DNA from: a virus
Reading direction: 5' to 3' (one strand)
Virus record (IMG/VR): IMGVR_UViG_3300037258_000931
Coordinates: 64,001 to 128,000 of that record
Length of the DNA: 64,000 nt
Shown: one piece after another, positions 58,833 to 64,000 of the stretch
Layout of the letters: every line of letters starts with the position of its first letter
Position numbering within the stretch: the first letter of the stretch is position 1
Made by a program: the position numbers and the translations under genes
The notes under the pieces: generated by a model
Told to the model about the DNA's origin: nothing
Database searches by the model: none
What the model saw: the letters and a program-made list of their open reading frames with translations, nothing else

Positions 58833-59329
58833 CTCCGGTTCCCGAACACCCGCGTTATCGCGCCATGTGGAGCCTGCTGGAGCGGGGCTGGACGTTGACC
58901 GCGATCGGGGTTGAGCACGGCTTGACCCGGGAGCGGGTACGGCAGATCGTGGGCAACTTCGGGCATCGCGAATTAGGGCCTAACCAGGCCATCGCCGCTC
59001 GGTTCAGCCTTCAGATCGTTGAACAGTGGAAAGCTGGCAAGACCAACCGGCAGATTGCCACCGCTCTCGATATTCCTCTAGCCGCGGTGGTGGCGATCGG
59101 ACTGCGGGCGAACTACCGGTATCAGCAGCATGGCACCTTGCAGAGTTATCGCAGGGGATGCAAATGCGACGCCTGCAGAACGGCCAACAGCCAACACACG
59201 AAAAGCATGAACGCACGGCTGCGCACGCAGGGCCGCTGCGTGCGGTGCGGGGGGCCGTCGCCGTTGACCTGGGTGTGCGCGGCATGCGTGCGAAAAAATG
59301 CCGAGAGTCGGGCTAAAAAATTTACTTGA
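58829..59329 (+). CDS. sigma-like HTH / zinc-knuckle protein, 166 aa
   Basis: GTG 58829 overlaps the previous stop. GLTRERVRQIV is the sigma region 4.2-like HTH motif. A second HTH (NRQIATALDIPLAAVVAI) follows, and then two Cys pairs (GCKCDACRTAN and CVRCGG...CAAC) as in zinc-binding phage proteins. Likely a DNA-binding regulator. Its stop TGA lies within the -35 of the candidate RNA promoter downstream. Confidence 0.7.
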   Translation: MTPVPEHPRYRAMWSLLERGWTLTAIGVEHGLTRERVRQIVGNFGHRELGPNQAIAARFSLQIVEQWKAGKTNRQIATALDIPLAAVVAIGLRANYRYQQHGTLQSYRRGCKCDACRTANSQHTKSMNARLRTQGRCVRCGGPSPLTWVCAACVRKNAESRAKKFT

Positions 59330-59484
59330 CAGAATTCTCGGCATTGGCTAGGGTTGACTTCATGAAGCAGGTTTTATCCAGTTCGTCGCTCTCATTGTGC
59401 TCGCTCCTGTATTCGTATGGGGGACGTGTCTGAGCGGGAACCTACGTTCGGATGCGGACCCTGGCTAACCAGCCAGGGTTTTTT
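59326..59484 (+). ncRNA. candidate small RNA or leader with own promoter and terminator
   Basis: TTGACA at 59326-59331, 17 bases, TAGGGT at 59349-59354, then about 100 bases to a strong intrinsic terminator. The transcript would be roughly 120 bases. It contains a 23-codon open frame (MKQVLSSSSLSLCSLLYSYG) with no good ribosome binding site. A small RNA or a leader for the tRNA cluster fits. Confidence 0.5.
59458..59484 (+). terminator. intrinsic terminator
   Basis: ACCCTGGCT pairs perfectly with AGCCAGGGT around AACC, then TTTTTT. It lies 40 bases before the first tRNA. Confidence 0.8.
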
Positions 59485-59522
59485 AATTGCGCCGAACTTT
59501 TTGGATTGCAATTGCGGATTGT

Positions 59523-59598
59523 GCGCGCGTGGTGAAAGGGCAAACACGACCGATTTAAGATCGGTTCACTGGGAGTTCGAATCTCTCCGCGCGCACCA
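59523..59598 (+). tRNA. tRNA-Leu (anticodon TAA), short variable arm
   Basis: 7-base acceptor pair (GCGCGCG/CGCGCGC), Leu-type 3-base D stem (GTG/CAC), 5-base anticodon stem around TTTAAGA (anticodon TAA), T-arm GGGAG/CTCTC with TTCGAAT, discriminator A, CCA encoded. The variable loop is only 5 bases (TCACT), although Leu tRNAs normally have a long variable arm. Confidence 0.8.
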
Positions 59599-59669
59599 TA
59601 AAACAGGTTTCAGGGATCAGGGATCAGTAAAAGCCAGGGGCCAGGGATCAGGATCAGGGGTCCGTTGAG

Positions 59670-59746
59670 GGGCGAGTAGCCAAGACGGTAAGGCATGCGC
59701 CTGCAAAGTGCATCATGCGGGAGTTCGATTCTCCCCTCGCTCTCCA
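59670..59746 (+). tRNA. tRNA-Cys (anticodon GCA)
   Basis: Acceptor GGGCGAG/CTCGCTC, D stem GCC/GGC, anticodon loop CTGCAAA (GCA), T-arm GGGAG/CTCCC with TTCGATT, discriminator T as expected for Cys, and CCA encoded. Confidence 0.9.
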
Positions 59747-59770
59747 GAATTACGATGTGGATTAGGTTGT

Positions 59771-59852
59771 GCGCCTGTGGCGTAATGGAAGCCGCGCTCG
59801 TCTTAGGAACGAGTCCTTCGGGGTGGGGGTTCGAGTCCCTCCAGGCGCACCA
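59771..59852 (+). tRNA. tRNA-Leu (anticodon TAG)
   Basis: Acceptor GCGCCTG/CAGGCGC, anticodon loop CTTAGGA (TAG), a class II variable arm (TCCTTCGGGGT), T-arm with TTCGAGT, discriminator A and encoded CCA. Confidence 0.9.
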
Positions 59853-59861
59853 ATAACAGAG

Positions 59862-60037
59862 ATCAGTAGTCAGGGGTCAGGGGTCAGTTAAGTGCAAAGG
59901 CAAAAGCAAGAGCAACCGCGGGTCCTTCGGCTTCGGTCGCTTTGCTCCCTTCGCTCAGGATGACAACCGATTTAGGTGCTCAGGATGACAGGTTTTTACT
60001 GATCCCTGATCTCTGACCTCTGATCGCTGATCTCTGT
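59862..60037. repeat. composite repeat, family B copy 5
   Basis: TCAGGG heptamers, CAAAGGCAAAAGCAAGAGC, core 59933-59965, TTTAGGTGCTCAGGATGACA and an inverted heptamer arm. It separates two tRNA genes. The cluster 59330-60236 has no protein gene. Confidence 0.65.
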
Positions 60038-60043
60038 TCGCTT

Positions 60044-60127
60044 GCCGGTCTGGCGGAACGGAAGACGCGCTGGACTCAAAACCCAGTGTCTTAGGACGTG
60101 CGGGTTCGATTCCCGCGGCCGGCACCA
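60044..60127 (+). tRNA. tRNA-Leu (anticodon CAA)
   Basis: Acceptor GCCGGTC/GGCCGGC, anticodon loop CTCAAAA (CAA), class II variable arm (GTCTTAGGAC), T-arm GCGGG/CCCGC, discriminator A, encoded CCA. One A-C mismatch in the anticodon stem. Confidence 0.9.
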
Positions 60128-60133
60128 GAATTA

Positions 60134-60219
60134 GGAGCGCGGGCAGGACGGTAATGCAACTGCTTGCTAAGCAGCACATCTTTCGGGATGACGGTGTTCG
60201 ATTCACCGGCGCTCCGCCA
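60134..60219 (+). tRNA. tRNA-Ser (anticodon GCT)
   Basis: Acceptor GGAGCGC/GCGCTCC, anticodon loop TTGCTAA (GCT), class II variable arm CATC/GATG, T-arm CGGTG/CACCG, discriminator G as in Ser, encoded CCA. Confidence 0.9.
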
Positions 60220-60236
60220 TATTTATAATTGCGGCC

Positions 60237-60410
60237 ATGGAAGAAAAGAAGATCTGGCCTATTAGCTGCTTTACGGGAGAGTTCCCGGCTGGCGCGTGGC
60301 GGTTTGTCCGCGAGTATTACGGCACTGAATCTGAGGCGTATGCGCTGGCGGCGGCGCTTGAAGCTGAGCGGGATGACGGCCAATATCGCGTGTGGGATTG
60401 CAGAGAATAA
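60237..60410 (+). CDS. small hypothetical protein between tRNAs, 57 aa
   Basis: ATG 60237 with no clear ribosome binding site, 18 bases after a tRNA end. Begins MEEKKIWPISCFTGEFPAGA and includes a helix (ESEAYALAAALEAERDDG). It ends 4 bases before the next tRNA, so it fits tightly in the cluster. Function unknown. Confidence 0.5.
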   Translation: MEEKKIWPISCFTGEFPAGAWRFVREYYGTESEAYALAAALEAERDDGQYRVWDCRE

Positions 60411-60414
60411 GTTT

Positions 60415-60509
60415 GGAAGCGTGGACGAGTTGCGAAAGTCACCAGTCTCGAAAACTGGCGTGCGCATCGGAAGGTGCCACCGGGGGTTGAATTCCCTCCG
60501 CTTCCGCCA
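60415..60509 (+). tRNA. tRNA-Ser (anticodon CGA)
   Basis: Acceptor GGAAGCG/CGCTTCC, anticodon stem CCAGT/ACTGG with loop CTCGAAA (CGA), long class II variable arm, discriminator G, CCA. The T-loop reads TTGAATT, where TTC is nearly universal. Confidence 0.85.
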
Positions 60510-60608
60510 TGATCATGCCGCGCATAGGGAATGAATGCCACCGGGCGCGCCGCGGCAGACGGAACGAATCCTGATTGACCCTTTTTGAAACGCGCCTAAG
60601 ATAAGGGC

Positions 60609-60815
60609 GTGGACCACTGGATCTTGAAGACGGACCGGTGCCGGCACTGCGGCAAGGTGACCTACGAGAGCCAGCAAGACGCCGAATACGCGGCGCGCAA
60701 CCTGGTTCCGGCGCAGGCGCCGTATAAGTGCCTGTACGGGAACGGCTGGCATTTGACCACGGTACGGCCTGGGCCGGGGGAGAGATCAGGCATGCGGCAA
60801 GCCTACCCCGTCTGA
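60609..60815 (+). CDS. zinc-ribbon protein ending inside a tRNA, 68 aa
   Basis: GTG start at 60609. CRHCGKVTYESQQDAEYAAR, then YKCLYGNGWHLT, is a short zinc-binding pattern common in small phage proteins. The reading frame continues through the 5-prime half of the following tRNA, and its stop TGA (60813-60815) is the anticodon triplet of that tRNA. Confidence 0.65.
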   Translation: MDHWILKTDRCRHCGKVTYESQQDAEYAARNLVPAQAPYKCLYGNGWHLTTVRPGPGERSGMRQAYPV

Positions 60816-60866
60816 AGCGGGACATACCGCAAGGTATTGCGAGTTCGACTCTCGCTCTCTCCGCCA
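60779..60866 (+). tRNA. tRNA-Ser-like (anticodon TGA, C33)
   Basis: Acceptor GGAGAGA/TCTCTCC, D stem AGGC/GCCT, anticodon stem CCCG/CGGG with loop TCTGAAG (TGA), class II variable arm (ATACC/GGTAT), T-arm GCGAG/CTCGC, discriminator G, CCA. Position 33 is C rather than the near-universal U. Confidence 0.75.
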
Positions 60867-60880
60867 TTTATAAAAGATCC

Positions 60881-61348
60881 ATGCCGCAATTATTTTTAGA
60901 CTGTGACGGGGTGTTGGCCGATTTCGATCGCGGAGCGGAAAGCGTATTTGGATGTCCGCCCCGCAAGTTTGAAGAGCAGCACGGTACGCACTGGTTCTGG
61001 AAGACGTTGCACGGCTACCGGGACTTTTATGCGACGCTGCCGGCGATGGCTGATGCTCAAGTGCTTTTTGACGCGGTGAAGCACCTGGGTCCGGTGATTT
61101 TGACCGGTTGTCCGCAAGGCGGCTGGGCTCAGGAACAGAAGTTGCGCTGGCGCGACCAGCACTTTCCCGGGGTGGAGATGATTACCACGCTCTCGAAAGA
61201 TAAGCGGGACCACGGCCGGCCTGGCGACGTTCTGGTGGATGACTATCTGAAATACCGACCGCGGTGGGAAGAGATGGGTGGGATCTTTGTGCATCACCGG
61301 TCGGCTCATGATTCCCTGCAAGCATTGCGAGGGTTAGGTGTGCTTTAA
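60881..61348 (+). CDS. HAD-family 5-prime nucleotidase-like protein, 155 aa
   Basis: ATG 60881. LFLDCDGVLADFD (Asp 7 and Asp 9) is HAD motif I, LTGCPQGGWA motif II, and VLVDDYLKYR motif III. The size fits small deoxyribonucleotidase-type HAD enzymes that dephosphorylate nucleotides. It may adjust nucleotide pools. It sits between two tRNAs. Confidence 0.78.
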   Translation: MPQLFLDCDGVLADFDRGAESVFGCPPRKFEEQHGTHWFWKTLHGYRDFYATLPAMADAQVLFDAVKHLGPVILTGCPQGGWAQEQKLRWRDQHFPGVEMITTLSKDKRDHGRPGDVLVDDYLKYRPRWEEMGGIFVHHRSAHDSLQALRGLGVL

Positions 61349-61355
61349 TTTGCAA

Positions 61356-61447
61356 GCATGTGTGGCAGAGTGGCGATTGCGCCTGGCTGTAAACCAGGTC
61401 CCCTGAGCGGGCTAACACCGGTGGTTCGAATCCATCCGCATGCACCA
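61356..61447 (+). tRNA. tRNA-Tyr (anticodon GTA)
   Basis: Acceptor GCATGTG/CGCATGC, anticodon loop CTGTAAA (GTA) in a 5-base stem CCTGG/CCAGG, long class II variable arm, T-arm GGTGG/CCATC with TTCGAAT, discriminator A, encoded CCA. Confidence 0.9.
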
Positions 61448-61466
61448 GTTGGAAAGGGAACCGAGG

Positions 61467-61766
61467 ATGACGAGACTTATTGCTATGAGCCTGCTGGCGC
61501 TGTCGGTGCTGGTTCAAAACGTAATTCTGGTGCGGCAGCGGGCGCTCCTGCAGAAAGAGTTGGGGACGATCACCCTGCAGTCGGCGACCTTAGAGGCTCA
61601 GAATCAAGCCATCCGGGCCCAGCAGGAGGCCATTGCCCGGCTCAAGGAAGCCTGCGGATATGAGCTGAAGGACTATACGGCGCCGCGGGCCGCCAACGAT
61701 GGCGCTGCGGGCCATAGCATTTGGGGATTTTCCGCCTCTTTGTACCCCTTTTTGACACGACCGTGA
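61467..61766 (+). CDS. membrane-anchored coiled-coil protein, 99 aa
   Basis: AAGGGAA precedes ATG 61467. A signal-anchor segment (LIAMSLLALSVLVQNVILV) is followed by a coiled coil (SATLEAQNQAIRAQQEAIAR) and a short tail. Topology resembles i-spanin-like proteins but it lies 30 kb from the endolysin. Confidence 0.55.
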   Translation: MTRLIAMSLLALSVLVQNVILVRQRALLQKELGTITLQSATLEAQNQAIRAQQEAIARLKEACGYELKDYTAPRAANDGAAGHSIWGFSASLYPFLTRP

Positions 61767-61793
61767 CGATTGCTGCATCCTACTGGTTAAGGA

Positions 61794-62267
61794 ATGACCT
61801 TCTTTCATGCCAACGAAGAGCGTCTGCTTTTGGAGCGCACTCTAAAGCTGCTGGAACGACTGGAATCCGCAGTCGCCCGCATCGAGCGCCGGCTGTCGAA
61901 GGTTACCGATGTCTGTGGCGGCGTGATGTCGCAAAGAGGAGATCCCATGGCACTGCTTTCCATCGCACCAGGCAACAGCCCGCAGTTTGAAGTGACTCCC
62001 ACCCCGGCCGGCGTGACTACGGCGGCGGCCAACGCAGTGTGGAGCAGCTCGGACACGACCAACGCGCCGGTCACGGCGAATTCCGCCGACGCGGCCGACC
62101 TGTCGGCCACCGTCAACATACCCAGCGAGGCTGTGGCAGGCACAGACTTTGTGCTGACCTGGACCTACACCAACGCGGACGGCACCACAGCCACGGTGAC
62201 GGGCAGCTACACGATCGTGGCGGTAGTGGAGGCCGTGACCGGCGGCACAATGGCCCAGAGCGTTTAG
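61794..62267 (+). CDS. coiled-coil plus Ig-like protein, 157 aa
   Basis: N-terminal coiled coil (RLLLERTLKLLERLESAVAR), then from about residue 55 an Ig-like beta domain (TWTYTNADGTTATVTGSYTI), a common phage surface fold. The start could also be the internal ATG at 61947, making a short Ig-only protein. Possibly a capsid decoration or fibre accessory. Confidence 0.55.
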   Translation: MTFFHANEERLLLERTLKLLERLESAVARIERRLSKVTDVCGGVMSQRGDPMALLSIAPGNSPQFEVTPTPAGVTTAAANAVWSSSDTTNAPVTANSADAADLSATVNIPSEAVAGTDFVLTWTYTNADGTTATVTGSYTIVAVVEAVTGGTMAQSV

Positions 62268-62377
62268 TTTTCTGATGGCGTCCATGGATGCTGGTGGACG
62301 GCGACGTAAAAACAGGCGGTCCCGAGATTAGATTTCGATCAGGTCTCGATCAGGTCAAAAGTTACCTACGAGGGGAG

Positions 62378-62417
62378 ACGGCCTTCCGGCTGGGACAGCG
62401 GAAGGCCGTTTTATTTT
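62378..62417 (+). terminator. intrinsic terminator
   Basis: ACGGCCTTCCG pairs perfectly with CGGAAGGCCGT around a 10-base loop, followed by TTTATTTTA. Ends the transcript of the Ig-like gene. Confidence 0.85.
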
Positions 62418-62474
62418 AGAAAAAATTGCAGCCGTCGCTTGCCGCTGTACGCAAACTGTGCGAACATTCTCCTC

Positions 62475-62687
62475 ATGTGGCGTAAAGAAGATGTGGTGGA
62501 GAGGCTGAAAAGGGATCAGGGAGAACGCTCGCTGCGCGAATACGCAAAGGCAATAGTCTGCTCGCCGGCTTACCTCAGCGATGTCTATCTGGGCAGACGC
62601 AATCCTGGACCTAAAATGCTCGACCATCTAGATCTTGAGGCTGAAACCGTAAAAGTGACAACGTATCGGAAGAGGAGATGGAGATGA
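62475..62687 (+). CDS. small helix-turn-helix protein, 70 aa
   Basis: MWRKEDVVERLKRDQGERSL then AKAIVCSPAYLSDVYLGRRN shows an Xre-like HTH (recognition helix near AYLSDVYLG). No ribosome binding site is visible, so it may be leaderless or start elsewhere. Its stop overlaps the next gene's start region. Confidence 0.55.
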   Translation: MWRKEDVVERLKRDQGERSLREYAKAIVCSPAYLSDVYLGRRNPGPKMLDHLDLEAETVKVTTYRKRRWR

Positions 62688-63568
62688 TTGCGACAGAAAC
62701 GAAGGCTGAAACTAGAGCCAAGGCGCCCAAGAAGGGGCAGCCTAAGAAGCACGCGCCCGAAAAACCATCCGCACGTAAGACCGGTTTGAAGAAGGTACGG
62801 GTGCTGGTGCAGTTTATTCAGGACCGCAGCGGGAGCATGCGCGATGTATGGGACGAGACTATGAGCGGCTATCGCAAGTTTGTGGAAGAGCTGCGCGAAG
62901 GTTGCGACAAGGACAACGTGGAGTACCTGTTTTCGTTAACGGTTTTCGATACCCTGGTGGAAACTCCGATCGTTGCTCGGCCGGTAAAGGCCGTGGACCT
63001 GAACGCGCTGCGACCGCACGGGCCGCGGGGGATGACGGCACTCTACGATGCAGTGGGCATGACCATCGAGAAGACCGATGAGGCGAAAGCGGGCGCGGAC
63101 AAGGTTATTGTGGTGATTGTGACCGATGGCCACGAGAACTCCAGCCGCGAGTGGAGCAAGGAAAAACTGCACACCGCGGTGGAAGCCAAGCTGAACGCGG
63201 GCAATTGGACATTCACTTATCTGGGCACTCAGCCAGAGACCTGGAACGATGCTGCGGCTTTTGGCGTGCAGGCCGGCTCGACGGTAGCTTATGATCCGGG
63301 GCAGGCACAGGCGGCCTACGCAGTTACCGGGCAGGCGGTGCGTACGATGTCGATGTCGTCTGAACGGGGCTCGCGGACCATGATGCGCAGCTTTATGCCT
63401 ATGGGTGCGGCGGCGAAAGCGGGGATACGGATGAACCCGCCGGCTGCGACGACGGCAAAGGCGCCGACGACTGCAAAGACATTAGCAGCGTCGCGGCCGC
63501 GCCCTATGGCGACGCCGCGCACGCCTCACAAGCAGAACTCAGTACCGGCGACGGGGCGCTGGCGGTAA
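62684..63568 (+). CDS. VWA-domain protein with basic N-terminus, 294 aa
   Basis: ATG 62684 (an ATG at 62678 is alternative) after AGAGGAG. A Lys/Ala-rich N-terminus (TRAKAPKKGQPKKHAPEKPS) is followed by a VWA domain with its metal site DRSGSM at 47-52, MTAL near 117 and VTDGHENSS near 147. The C-terminal third is Ala/Pro/Thr-rich and disordered. It is a second VWA protein, not beside a MoxR gene. Confidence 0.78.
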   Translation: MIATETKAETRAKAPKKGQPKKHAPEKPSARKTGLKKVRVLVQFIQDRSGSMRDVWDETMSGYRKFVEELREGCDKDNVEYLFSLTVFDTLVETPIVARPVKAVDLNALRPHGPRGMTALYDAVGMTIEKTDEAKAGADKVIVVIVTDGHENSSREWSKEKLHTAVEAKLNAGNWTFTYLGTQPETWNDAAAFGVQAGSTVAYDPGQAQAAYAVTGQAVRTMSMSSERGSRTMMRSFMPMGAAAKAGIRMNPPAATTAKAPTTAKTLAASRPRPMATPRTPHKQNSVPATGRWR

Positions 63569-63578
63569 AATTGCGGAC

Positions 63579-63782
63579 ATGACGCTGGGACCTGGAAAAT
63601 ACGATGAGCAGTGCACGGCGGCGCGCCGGGATACCGACGCGCTGGGTGTGCTTTTGATTGTTTTCAACGGCCGTTACGGTCACGGGTTTTCCGCGCAGTT
63701 GCCGGCGGAGATTTTGCCCACGGTGCCGGAGATCCTGCGTCAGGTGGCCAGGGAGATCGAAGCGTCTATCCCCAGGGCTTGA
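63579..63782 (+). CDS. small conserved phage-type protein, 67 aa
   Basis: ATG 63579 with a weak GCGG site. GPGKYDEQCTAARRDTDALG, then VLLIVFNGRYGHGFSAQLP, is a pattern I recall from many small phage proteins of unknown role. No catalytic motif. Confidence 0.6.
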   Translation: MTLGPGKYDEQCTAARRDTDALGVLLIVFNGRYGHGFSAQLPAEILPTVPEILRQVAREIEASIPRA

Positions 63783-63801
63783 ACCGGTGCTATACTTTCC
63801 C

Positions 63802-63876
63802 CGCGGGGAGGGAAAAGTGGCAATCCGCCGGGCTCATAATCCGGAGAAGCCCGTTCAACCCGGGCTCCCGCAACCA
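63802..63876 (+). tRNA. initiator-type tRNA-fMet (anticodon CAT)
   Basis: Begins CGCGGGG and ends TCCCGCA, giving the C1xA72 mismatch of bacterial initiators, with a GGA/TCC D stem. Anticodon stem CCGGG/TCCGG with loop CTCATAA (CAT). The T-arm is GCCCG/CGGGC with TTCAACC, then A-CCA. The initiator mismatch is present. The third G-C pair of the stem is a G-U wobble here. Confidence 0.85.
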
Positions 63877-63984
63877 AGCTTTGATTTGCCTGATCGGCGG
63901 TTTCGATCGGGATGCCGGCTCAGTGGTGATGCACGTTTGTTGCTCGACCTTGTATAGAGCCGGCAAGTTTGAACCGGGGAGAAT

Positions 63985-64000
63985 GCAGCGGTAGCTTAGC
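63985..64000 (+). tRNA. 5-prime end of a further tRNA, cut by the window
   Basis: GCAGCGG TA GCTTAGC fits an acceptor half, U8-A9 and the start of a D arm with A14. The rest is outside the window, so the anticodon is unknown. Confidence 0.45.

Noticed and set aside
63877-63984. Another tRNA between the initiator tRNA and the window end
   Set aside because: GCCGGCTC/GAGCCGGC and TTTGAACC hint at stems, but no complete cloverleaf with an anticodon arm could be drawn.

Overview
The window looks like the virion-gene half and flanking accessory part of a large tailed phage, or a prophage of one. It carries a terminase large subunit (7.8-9.9 kb), portal (11.1-13.1 kb), scaffold-like protein, major capsid protein (15.4-16.6 kb), two short-tail connector-type proteins, a very large beta-rich nozzle-like protein (34.3-38.3 kb) and large internal proteins (39.8-44.9 kb). 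I see no tape-measure or sheath gene, so a podovirus-type virion is most likely. No integrase, polymerase or host housekeeping gene is visible. The gaps hold several families of short hairpin repeats of a kind I associate with Acidobacteriota (Terriglobia) chromosomes. I therefore infer an acidobacterial host, from memory and without a search.

Layout. (1) 0-4.5 kb, minus strand: small early-type genes and a translationally coupled MoxR ATPase / middle protein / metallopeptidase-VWA trio, driven from a leftward promoter with two operator-like sites at 4.5 kb. (2) 4.5-5.2 kb: a 700-base divergent control region with nine GCGCAA boxes and a parS-like palindrome. (3) 5.2-48.1 kb, plus strand: packaging, head, connector, fibre, lysis and internal virion genes. 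Seven copies of a two-hairpin leader element stand directly in front of members of this block and nowhere else. Three fibre-like proteins and one lipoprotein carry Sec signals and a further small protein carries a Tat signal, which is odd for phage virion proteins. (4) 47.2-49.0 kb: a Cas4/RecB-like protein followed by a seven-repeat CRISPR array without cas effector genes. (5) 49.0-57.4 kb, minus strand: a glycan cassette (FkbM methyltransferase, three glycosyltransferases, NAD-dependent epimerase, three other methyltransferases) separated by composite repeats. (6) 57.4-64 kb, plus strand: HNH nuclease, small regulators, a HAD nucleotidase, a second VWA protein, and nine complete tRNAs plus one cut by the window end.

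How it may work together. The early block and the control region probably act in takeover and replication control. The plus-strand block builds the particle and the lysis set (endolysin at 30.9 kb with candidate holin and membrane proteins beside it). The shared leader element could coordinate late expression by attenuation or antitermination. The tRNA set is strongly biased to class II (long variable arm) species plus an initiator-type tRNA, and the glycan cassette may modify the virion or the host surface.

The strongest candidates for something undescribed are the seven-copy leader RNA, the phage CRISPR array with its Cas4-like neighbour, and the class II tRNA set with its anomalous Leu and Ser members.
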